Assembly (NCBI GenBank): GCA_950097015.1
Contig: CATNEN010000037.1
Location: forward strand, 4,245,501-4,309,500
Direction: 5' to 3'
Origin: Macrostomum hystrix
Taxonomy: Eukaryota; Platyhelminthes; Macrostomidae
DNA length: 64,000 bases
Made by a program: the position numbers and the translations under genes. The notes under the pieces were generated by a model. It saw only the letters and a list, made by a program, of their open reading frames with translations, had not been told where the DNA came from and made no database searches. This document shows, in pieces, positions 23,327 to 32,308 of this stretch. The first letter of the stretch is position 1, and every line of letters begins with the position of its first letter.

Positions 23327-24223
23327 CAAGGTGCATTCAAAAAGTTCTTTTTGGTCTTTTGGCATTGTTTTGTAAATGACAAACAGAACAGATTTTTTTT
23401 GAATGCTGCAAGTTAAGTTTATGGCCTAAACCTTCCTGAGTTTTTAAGCCTTAGCTGGTTACTGTATCTAAGCTACAATAAATTTTTTAAGCTACCCTTC
23501 TTTTTCTTGGCCATGGCAGAATCTTTTTCAAAGCAAGATATTTGGAGCTTGATGAAGTTCCAATTCCTGCAAGGAAAGAAACCTCCAGAGATGTTTAGAG
23601 AGCTTCAGCAAGTGTTTGGTGACAGTGGACCAACTGAACAGACTGTTCAAAAGTGGTTCCGGATGTTTGCTGAAGGCAGAGAGAGCGTCGAGGACAACAA
23701 CCGCTCTGGAAGACTGATGACTGCCACAAACAAGACCATGGTGAAGAAAGTGCAGGAGCTCGTGGATGATGATTGGCGAAGAAATTCAGCAAGTGTGTGC
23801 CACACCTGCTGACAGGTGAGCAGAAGATACAAGAGCTCCAGAAGTTGGTGCTCTGGCTGCCACCAACCACCTGCGCCATTTCCAGCGAGAAGGAGATAAT
23901 TTTCTTTCATTGACCCTACTTGCCCGATTTGTCACCCTGTGACTTCTTCCTATTCCCATCTATGAAGAAGCACCTTCGGGGTATTTGATTCGACAGCATC
24001 GAGCACATCAAAGCTGCTTGCCAAGGTGTGGTGTGTGAAATGGATGCAAGAGGCGTGGGTACTGGAATCAGAGGTCTGGTGATGCACCAGAAGTGCAAGG
24101 ACATTGGCAGTGATTTTTTTGAGTGACCAAATGACATTGAATGACCTAACCATGTTTTAATTATTCCATACATTTTTATTAATTTTTGCTAAGCACCAAA
24201 AAGAACTTTTTGAATGCACCTCG
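23327..24223 (+). mobile_element. Internally deleted mariner-family transposon with TA target duplication
   Basis: The 897-bp element is flanked by TA on both sides (23325-23326 and 24224-24225). The termini are inverted repeats of about 29 bp, the left one reading aaggtgcattcaaaaagttc and then tttttggt. It encodes an N-terminal mariner transposase part from ATG 23513 (helix-turn-helix region, 'EQTVQKWFRMFAEG', 'SVEDNNRSGRL'). An internal deletion and stops follow, then the transposase C-terminus (LPDLSPCDFFLFP, near 23910-23960). Full-length mariners are about 1.3 kb, so roughly a third is missing, including the first two catalytic aspartates. It is non-autonomous. Confidence 0.9.
23513..24126 (+). 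pseudogene. Broken mariner transposase
   Basis: The N-terminal 97 or so residues are open from 23513 to 23812. The remaining pieces are in shifted frames with stops up to about 24126, where a 'GSDFFE' end remains. It contains the DNA-binding domain and the end of the catalytic domain only. No active transposase can be made from it. Confidence 0.85.
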
Positions 24224-25001
24224 TAAATGCACTAACAAAATTACTGATTGGCTAGAACAGTAACAATACACAAATTTAACTAGTCTGAAGATAGAGAGCA
24301 CAAGACATAGTCTGGATCTGGATGCAAGTGAATTGGCACTATTTATTGCCAAATATAAAGGCAGACATATTTTGTGCAAGCAAGCAAAACTACTAGCCAC
24401 TCGGATAGTGACAGTTTTCCTTGCAAGAAAAGTGAGGTGAATTCACAAATAACAGGTTTGGTTAATTAGCTAGCTGGCTGTTGAGTTTCTCCTTCAATGT
24501 AGTATTGCAGTAGATAGGAGTATAAGAGTGCAGCTTTCTACACTTTACCATTCTGCCAGACAGCTGATAGTGATTGTCTGAAATCACTGCAGTGCAACAA
24601 AATGATGGTTCAAAATATACCTGAATGCTTACTATCATTTTTAATGCTAACATCGAGTGTCACCAGTTTTAACATGAGCAGAATTACTTTTTGAATGGCA
24701 CAATAAAGTTTACAAAGCAGATAACACCTTGCATTGTATAGTTTGTTTTGCAACAATACCGTCTCATGCTTTGTTACTAAAGTGGTAGCATTGCTTAGGT
24801 CCTCCCACCTATATCTGAATACTATTATTTAAACGATACCAAAAGTATATTAATATCTGTGGATTCTTTAGATTAATTGACTGATGGTCATATTATCTTG
24901 GCTTACGAAGGCAGGCCAGAAGTTGGCTATAAAGGAAATATTTTTTTGCAACTACCTAGGGGCATTTGATTGTAAATATATATATATATATTGGGGCAAA
25001 G

Positions 25002-25010
25002 TATATAAAG
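25002..25010 (+). promoter_or_regulatory. TATA box of synaptobrevin
   Basis: TATATAAAG lies 38 nt upstream of the start codon at 25048. This would place the start site at about 25033 and leave a very short leader. It follows a (TA)n stretch at 24977-24990. Confidence 0.45.
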
Positions 25011-25047
25011 ACTCCACAATCCACATGGCTAATTACATAGCAGCAGA

Positions 25048-25428
25048 ATGAGTAACGCCAATCGACCAGGTCAGTACACCTATGGCTCGGGTGCCACGCC
25101 GCCTGGCAGTGCGGCCGGCAACACTGGAGGTTCTAATGTCCCCAATGACCAGATGAATAAACTGCAGCGCGAAGTTAATGATGTCACAGGCATCATGCGG
25201 GACAACATGAACCGCGTCATCGAGCGAGACGCTAACCTCAACGACCTGATGGCCAGATCCGACAATCTGCACGAGTCGGCCATTGTGTTTCAGCGCACCA
25301 CCCAGCGAGTGTCGCGTAAATACTGGTGGCAGAATACCAAGATGAAGATCATCATTGGTGTTGTTGTGGTTGTGCTCATTGTTATCATCGTCATTTCCAT
25401 TCTGGCATCTACTGGTGCTTTTAAGTGA
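25048..25428 (+). CDS. VAMP: Synaptobrevin / VAMP, vesicle R-SNARE
   Basis: A single-exon 126-aa protein. The Gly/Pro/Asn-rich N-terminus (1-35) is followed by a full R-SNARE motif (about 37-95: KLQREVNDVTGIMRDNMNRV, then IERDANLNDLM). The zero-layer Arg lies in the NMNRVIERD region. A WW-containing juxtamembrane stretch (RKYWWQNTKMK) and one C-terminal membrane anchor (about 102-122, rich in I and V) follow. It pairs with syntaxin and SNAP-25 to fuse vesicles with the plasma membrane. Length and domain order are typical for neuronal VAMP1/2/3-type proteins. The lack of introns is notable: it may be a compact native gene or an old retrocopy. A TATA box upstream favours a functional gene. Confidence 0.96.
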   Translation: MSNANRPGQYTYGSGATPPGSAAGNTGGSNVPNDQMNKLQREVNDVTGIMRDNMNRVIERDANLNDLMARSDNLHESAIVFQRTTQRVSRKYWWQNTKMKIIIGVVVVVLIVIIVISILASTGAFK

Positions 25429-25429
25429 T

Positions 25430-26455
25430 GCGCTTTGGTCCATTGTTTTTTGTTTGAAAAAAACAAGCAGACTTAACTTAGCACCACTGACGCTGCACTG
25501 GTTGTGAATATTGGGTCCAGCGATCGATTTTGCCTTAATAATTAATAGGATTTGCTCGTATTTCGTTTGTTATCACAAAATCATGAAATCATTCTATTTG
25601 TGTAGCTATTTTTTATATAAAATAATTTTTTTAATATAACGACATTCTAATTTTGCAAGCATATTTTTGTTTTATTGTTATCCCTGTTAAGTTTATCTTC
25701 CCGTTACAAATAATATGTTATTTCAAGCATTACTTGCTGATAAAAACTTAAACCAGTCTCCAATTCATTGAAATTGCACTGGGTCGCCTATCTTACACAG
25801 TTTGATTTAAAGTGTTAGCTGTTCGCATATTCAGTTATAGACTGCTTCCGTACTGTTTTATCGAAGCTGAAAATCGTGTAACCCGGATTCCCAGAAACTA
25901 AAATTAGCTTCAAACTAATATTCATTAGTAGTCTTTCAATTGATTTATTAAATGTTTCTACCTGCTCTGACTGATGCAGTGCTACTAATCATTAAGCAAT
26001 TAAATCAGTCTTCCCACAAAATACAGTTTATTATAGCTGTGTTTTAAATTGCTCCACCCTCACTACTGATGACTATTTAGGAAGTCGATATAGTACTGCA
26101 CTAAAGTTTATATTCAGCGATTTTAGAGTTATTAATGTTTTATTATTTTACCTGTCAGTAGCCGAACAAAGCCTGCTGGTTGTTTTGGTGCCTCCGTCAG
26201 CCCAGTGCTCAGTTTCTTCGTTTTTTTGTCAGCCTTCATATTGTGCTAATATACCGGGATATGATTTTATATATTTCTACCAAAAATATCAATTTCGTGC
26301 AATCTGCGGCTTTACGTCTTCACTTAAATACTAATTGTTCTTTAAAGTAAGAAATTAAACCATAACTCGGTAATTCCTTATCATTTTAATACAAAAAGCT
26401 AATTTGTTATTGTTGACCAGTTGCAAATTTTGATTTTTTCTGCTTTTTACTCGTC
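25430..26455. other. 3' flank of synaptobrevin
   Basis: AT-rich non-coding sequence with no gene, array or mobile element recognised. It includes the presumed 3' UTR of the VAMP gene. Confidence 0.4.
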
Positions 26456-26456
26456 A

Positions 26457-27437
26457 TGACAACATTTAAAATCTTGACTGACGCTTACGATTACACAGCA
26501 TGACTGACGCTTACAGACACAATCACACAGCTTGACTGATGCTCACAGACAAAATCACACAGCTTGATTGACGCTTACAGACACAATCACACAGCTTGAC
26601 TGATGCTCACAGACACAATCACACAGCTTGACTGATGCTCACAGACACAATCACACAGCTTGACTGATGCTCACAGACACAATCACACAGCTTGATTGTC
26701 GCTCACAGACACAATCACACAGCTTGATTGTCGCTCACAGACACAGTCACACAGCTTGATTGTCGCTCAGACACAGTCACACAGCTTGACTGTCGCTCAC
26801 AGACACAATCACACAGCTTGACTGATGCTCACAGACACAATCGCACAGCTTGACTGTCGCTCACAGACAATCACACAGCTTGATTGTCGCTCACAGACAC
26901 AATCACACAGCTTGACTGATGCTCACAGACACAATCACACAGCTTGATTGTCGCTCACAGACACAGTCACACAGCTTGATTGTCGCTCAGACACAGTCAC
27001 ACAGCTTGACTGTCGCTCACAGACACAATCGCACAGCTTGATTGTCGCTCACAGACACAATCACACAGCTTGACTGTCGCTCACAGACACAATCGCACAG
27101 CTTGACTGTCGCTCACAGACACAATCACACAGCTTGACTGATGCTCACAGACACAATCACACAGCTTGATTGTCGCTCACAGACACAATCACACAGCTTG
27201 ACTGATGCTCACAGACACAATCACACAGCTTGATTGTCGCTCACAGACACAATCGCACAGCTTGATTGTCGCTCACAGACACAATCACACAGCTTGACTG
27301 TCGCTCAGACACAGTCACACAGCTTGACTGATGCTCACAGACACAATCACACAGCTTGATTGTCGCTCACAGACACAATCACACAGCTTGATTGTCGCTC
27401 ACAGACACAGTCACACAGCTTGACTGTCGCTAACGGT
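26457..27437. repeat. Minisatellite, 32-bp unit, about 30 copies
   Basis: The unit reads acacagcttgactgatgctc then acagacacaatc, alternating with variants (ttgattgtcgctc, cagtcacac). A block with a shortened unit (cgctcagacacagtc) recurs near 26765, 26990 and 27301, so there is some higher-order structure. It lies 3' of the beta-propeller-like gene. Confidence 0.95.
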
Positions 27438-27712
27438 CATTAAGCGTATGATTTATAAAAACTTGAAAACTCTAATTTCAAAAGGCTGTAGGGAATTGTT
27501 ATTCGTATTATAATCGTATAATACTAATTCAGACATAAGTAAGACAAGTGCTAGCAAGTGCTTTTTACTTAAGTAAAAAGTGCAGCGGCAGCTTTTCTTT
27601 ACAGGAAGAATTTTCGGTGGCTAAGGCAATACTGACGCCACGAGTCCAGCAGAAGTTCGACGCAGAAAACTGTCAATCAAGGTTTGAAAGTCCATCTATA
27701 TCGGGCTGTCAA

Positions 27713-29113
27713 TCAGATATAATTTAAAAGGCTCAAGTTAAGCTTAAAAGAGAATATCTGAGACTTGTCTTTTGCTCTGCGTTCCAGCATGTAGATTAGC
27801 TGCATCTCCGGGCTATAGACTGTGCAATAGGGGCTGAAGTTGAGGCTCAGGCGTAGCGCTAGGCTGAACCGCGGCACTGGGAAGCCATGCTGCTTCGTTT
27901 TTCTGAAGCCCGTGTAGCAGTACACATCCAGGCTCTTCTCCATCTCTTTGCTCAGCATGACAGTGCGGTGCGTGTCTTCCGCCTGGATGGTCACCTCGCC
28001 AATCATCGGAATGTCGTCAGCAAACGAAGTGAGCTTGAAGCCGGTGTCCAAATGAAACACAATCACGCGACCGTCATTCTGCACCGCCAGCAGATAGGTG
28101 AACAGCAGTATGCTGACGCAGAGGGGTCTGGTAAGGAAGCCCCGGCCAATCAACAGGCTGGTCTCCTCGGACATTGGCTTTCGCAAGTCGAACTGCATGA
28201 TGACGTCGTTGCTAAACGATTAAGGCACATCCAATCGAAAGGACAGGTTTTGGGTTATTCCTTGATTTTTTGTTAGCTTTATGATAAACCCATGTGGTAG
28301 TGCCACCCCGTGTGGTAGTGCCGCCCCCGTGTGGTAGTGCCACCCCGTGTGGTAGTGCCGCCCCCGTGTGGTAGTGCCACCCCGTGTGGTAGTGCCGCCC
28401 CCGTGTGGTAGTGCCACCCCGTGTGGTAGTGGTGCCTCCTGTAGTAGTGGCCCACCCATGTGGTATTGCCACCCCCATGTGGTAGTGCCGCCCCGTCGTA
28501 TCGTTGCACCCCGTGTGGTAGTGCCGCTTCCATCGTAGCGTTGCACCCCATGTGGTTGTGGCGCCCCCATGTGGTAGTGGTGCCCCCATCGTAGCGTTGC
28601 ACCCCAGTTATGGCGCCCCGAAACCGTGCCCCCAGGAAAAAAATCCAGGCTGCCCGTGTGGTAGGGTGGCCGCCTTAAAGCTGCCCGCCTTAAATAGACA
28701 ATCTGTGCTCACCGTCTGTCAGTGGCGAAAACGAAGTTTTCAACGAGTATTAGGCTGGTTAGATACCTGTGCCAGATCTCGTATTGATCAAGCACCTCAC
28801 CCTGCCGGTTGGCCTTGACCAGCCTGCCGTACGGATGCGTGAGGAACACGACAGTATCATTGTTAACAGCCACGGATGTCGCATCGATAATCCAAGTCTG
28901 CACACTGTGTTCTATCTTAAAGTTGTCGTTTCTGATGGCAAAGTTACTGACGATGCCGTGGTCGGAGTGCAGTGCCAGCAGTCGATTCTTGCACTTGTCC
29001 AGCCACAGCATCTCCACTGGCTCTGTAACGAAGTGTTCGTGAAGCTGAAAATATGGCGTGTCAGCGAGCCTGTCTGCTGTTGCAGCATTCGAAGAGCCGG
29101 CATTATGCGCCAT
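27713..29113 (-). CDS. Unassigned beta-propeller-like protein
   Basis: Two exons on the minus strand, 29113-28713 and 28211-27713, joined at GTGAGC/TTTAG sites in frame, give 299 aa. ATG is at 29113. There is no signal peptide and no convincing membrane helix. The sequence alternates short hydrophobic strands with turns of the kind 'LLALHSDHGIVSNFAI', 'VAVNNDTVVFLTHPYGRLVK' and 'LAVQNDGRVIVFHLDTG', which looks like blades of an NHL/YVTN-type beta-propeller. No catalytic motif is seen and I do not recognise the family. The intron (501 bp) is dominated by an 18-19 bp minisatellite. The exon joint keeps frame and continues the strand pattern, which supports a real gene. Confidence 0.6.
28294..28610. 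repeat. Intronic minisatellite, 18-19 bp unit
   Basis: Units of the type gtggtagtgccgcccccgt, about 17 copies with variants (catcgtagcgttgcacccc). They lie in the only intron of the beta-propeller-like gene, ending about 100 bp from the donor and 80 bp from the acceptor. Confidence 0.9.
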
Positions 29114-29580
29114 TTTATCCGGACAGAACTATCTCAGCTTGTTGCTTCGTTTTACTACCAAATATACGACTAAGCTTCAACTGCTTGCCAAAAACGAGAA
29201 TGTCCGTCCGACCGTCCTACCGAATCCGCAAAACATTTTTAGTTTATGGCTGATCGGCATTTAATAAATCGATAAATAGAATATCAATATAGGATTCAAT
29301 ACTTGGTTTTGAGTGCTTAAATGTCTTGGCACGAGTGCGCGAAGCGCATTCCAAAATATAGCTTTTTTCAGCCTATTTGGGCTTACGCGCATTTAATTTA
29401 ATCCGGGATATGTTTGTCAATGTAACTGAGCTTTAGTCTGTGGTCACAAGGGTGGCGCAGCAGCATTTAATTTAGTCCAAGAAGCATCAATTTGGTCCAT
29501 AGCGGCTCTCTAACTTCAGTCCTAGATTTTTAATCTATTTAGAATTAACATGACGGACACAAGCAGTGAGGACGAAAGCA

Positions 29581-30039
29581 ATGCTTCATTTGCAACTGCT
29601 GCGGAGGAACAAGATCAGCCCCAGAATTGTGGACCATATGCTATCGAATGAGCGCCACGGACTTGTGATCGAAGCACTCGACAGAGGTGAACACCCAAAT
29701 GACATTGCAAGGTTGCTGAATGTCAAAGAAAAGACTATTTATAGCATCCGTCAGCGGGTTGAAACTACTGGCAGAAGAGATCGTCTGCGAAGGGGCGGCA
29801 ACCGCCAAAGCAAGTTGTTGGAGCCTCAGGTCCAACTGCTACTAGATGCAATTGAAGCAAACCCTCTGTTGACGTTGCAGCAAATGCAGCAGAAGTTGAA
29901 CCAACAGTTTCAGTTGGTTGTCAGCATTTCGACTATCAGCAGAGCTCTGGAAAAGCGACTGATAACACTGAAAATTCTTGGAAGAGACACTGACATTCGA
30001 ATTCGAGTCCAAATGTTGAATCCAGTCTCGTCTAGATAA
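29581..30039 (+). pseudogene. Tc1-like transposase N-terminal fragment, left arm
   Basis: The open frame carries a paired helix-turn-helix DNA-binding region ('ALDRGEHPNDIARLLNVKEK', 'LLTLQQMQQKL', 'ISTISRALEKR') and then loses identity in the spacer. It lacks the whole catalytic domain. The stretch 29550-29640 also has an ATG-initiated acidic frame (MTDTSSEDESNASF) that ends at a stop. It is the mirror copy of the right arm. Confidence 0.8.
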
Positions 30040-30545
30040 ACCAGATGAACCGCAGGGTCAAGAGCCGTTAGCCATTCAGCAAATTCCTGCCTTCTCGCAA
30101 CCGTCTGAGGGCTGTTGCGTACCATTGGAATGTCAGTGTCTCTTCCAAGAATTTTCAGTGTTATCAGTCGCTTTTCCAGAGCTCTGCTGATAGTCGAAAT
30201 GCTGACAACCAACTGAAACTGTTGGTTCAACTTCTGCTGCATTTGCTGCAACGTCAACAGAGGGTTTGCTTCAATTGCATCTAGTAGCAGTTGGACCTGA
30301 GGCTCCAACAACTTGCTTTGGCGGTTGCCGCCCCTTCGCAGACGATCTCTTCTGCCAGTAGTTTCAACCCGCTGACGGATGCTATAAATAGTCTTTTCTT
30401 TGACATTCAGCAACCTTGCAATGTCATTTGGGTGTTCACCTCTGTCGAGTGCTTCGATCACAAGTCCGTGGCGCTCATTCGATAGCATATGGTCCACAAT
30501 TCTGGGGCTGATCTTGTTCCTCCGCAGCAGTTGCAAATGAAGCAT
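29910..30545 (-). pseudogene. Tc1-like transposase fragment, right arm plus spacer
   Basis: On the minus strand the frame continues from the DNA-binding region into the spacer. There it reads 'ARRQEFAEWL..LDPAVHLVYLDETGFNIWT', which contains the first catalytic aspartate of Tc1/IS630-type DDE transposases. It then runs back into the left arm in antisense, so the rest of the catalytic domain is missing. Confidence 0.8.
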
Positions 30546-30889
30546 TGCTTTCGTCCTCACTGCTTGTGTCCGTCATGTTAATTCTAAATAGATTAAAAAT
30601 CTAGGACTGAAGTTAGAGAGCCGCTATGGACCAAATTGATGCTTCTTGGACTAAATTAAATGCTGCTGCGCCACCCTTGTGACCACAGACTAAAGCTCAG
30701 TTACATTGACAAACATATCCCGGATTAAATTAAATGCGCGTAAGCCCAAATAGGCTGAAAAAAGCTATACTAGTCGAAAAAGTGCTGAACGCGCTGGGTG
30801 GAGTATGAGGGTCCTGGTTTGAGGTGTCCGTTGGAGTATAAGGGATTGATGTGTTGGGGGGTGTCATATGCGGTAGCGGTACAGCAAGC

Positions 30890-31390
30890 TGCCCGCCTTC
30901 TTCGGCCCCAAAGGACGGACCACCAGGCTGTTTTTCAGCTCTGCCGCCAACGCATCTCCTCAGGAGGGTTTTCAGCTCTGCCGCCAACGCATCTCCTCAG
31001 GAGGGTTTTCAGCTCTGCTGCCAACGCATCTCCTCAGGAGGGTTTTCAGCTCTGCTGCCAACGCATCTCCTCAGGAGGGTTTTCAGCTCTGCTGCCAACG
31101 ACGACCAGCTGCCAATCCTCCTGTACGGACTGGAGGCAGTGCCGATGACTGACTCGAGGTCTCGAGCCCTTGACGCTGCCTACCGATCGCTGCTGCGGTT
31201 CGTCCTCAGCATCCACTTTCCAGAGCGGCTGCCGACGGACCTGCTGATGGCGCGAGCACGCGAGCCTCAGCTCAGCGCCACCCTCCAGCGGCACCGGCTG
31301 ATGCTTGTCGGCCACTTCCTCCGCAGCGGCGGCAGAGGGGAGCAAACCCTGCACGAGGACCATCATGCTGACCGCCACGCTGGAGTCTGA
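30890..31390 (+). pseudogene. LINE (non-LTR retrotransposon) ORF2 3' remnant with tandem duplication
   Basis: From about 31100 to 31390 the plus-strand frame reads 'LLYGLEAVPMTDSRSRALDA', 'SLLRFVLSIHFPERLPTD', 'RHRLMLVGHFLRS'. This resembles the region after the reverse-transcriptase domain of non-LTR elements. No RT catalytic motif or endonuclease is present. The sequence before it is a 37-bp tandem repeat. It ends in the frame 'ADRHAGV' at 31390. Confidence 0.7.
30925..31098. repeat. 37-bp tandem duplication inside the LINE remnant
   Basis: Four to five copies of a unit starting ttttcagctctgccgccaac and ending with gcatctcctcaggaggg. Copies are nearly identical. It joins non-LINE sequence to the LINE 3' part. 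Confidence 0.9.
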
Positions 31391-31394
31391 CCTG

Positions 31395-32300
31395 CAACAC
31401 ATTAATCTGACCCCTCAATCTGCCACAAACTGTCCATCTCGTATTTTCTGCGAGCGCGTGCGCAAAGTGCCAATCTTAATCTTTGCGTCCATATATACGT
31501 GTTGGGGTGGTATGAGCGATTTTGGTATGAGCATTTGGGTGGGGTATGAGAGTTGGTGTGTAGGGGTAGAATGTGGTAGACGGGTTCGGCACAGGGGTCG
31601 GGTGGGGTCTTAGGGTTCGGTGTAGGGGCTTGGTGAGTATGAGGAGTTGGTCCATGAAAATGGCGTTATATTTACCGGAATCTTACGTGCGCTTTTGACA
31701 GCTCTCAAACCGCATAGCTCGTTGATCTCACTGGCTCACACTAACGACATCCGATTGTCATACCTCTCTATGACTGTCAGCTCACCGTGCTTCGATGGTC
31801 ACTTTACTATGAAGAAGCACTTCGAGTTAAAACAGTTTTGTAGTCAAATGAGACGAAAGAGCACTATATTTTTAGGCATGCAAATTTTCGCTCTTTGAAA
31901 TCGAGCACATTCAGAGAGGAGAGCACGTGAGAAAATAAAATAATAGATTTTAATTTTACAAACTCGCGAAAACCCTTCGATGGTGGAAGAAGAAGAGCTT
32001 ACTAAATTAAAAAACTTTAGTCATTTTTAAGGCATGAAACAGCGTATCAATTGTAAAAGGCGAAATTAAAAAGTTTGACGTCCCAACAGGCTGAACTGAT
32101 TTCCAATGAACCAACAATTTGTCTAAACCAAACGATTTAATAAAGGATTTCAAAACACTTCAAATTTTTATCCTTTTGTGTAGTCCTCTGCTTGGAAAGC
32201 CACGACTAACTTAACTCATGACTAATAGACCCGAAAATTAGGACAATAATTGTTAGCAAACATCGGCACGCAGTTCGTGCCCTCCAGTCAGCCAAATTGT
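31395..32300. other. Intergenic between LINE remnant and CCDC146
   Basis: 31500-31640 is G-rich with degenerate 'gtatgag/gggtcgg' words, similar in style to 30790-30870 on the other side of the LINE remnant. The rest is AT-leaning with no gene recognised. A minus-strand ATTAAA near 32135 may serve CCDC146. Confidence 0.35.
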
Positions 32301-32308
32301 CCACTGGC

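Larger units (their letters stand above)
29357..30769. mobile_element. Fold-back Tc1/mariner-type element: two transposase 5' halves in inverted orientation
   Basis: Two 642-bp arms, 29357-29998 and 30128-30769, are inverted copies with no mismatch that I could find. They enclose a 129-bp spacer. The outer ends read TATAGC...GCTATA, so a TA duplication may flank an element with the same end at both sides. Each arm holds the terminal region and the first 140 or so residues of a Tc1-like transposase. The spacer carries on the minus-strand reading frame only. Confidence 0.9.
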
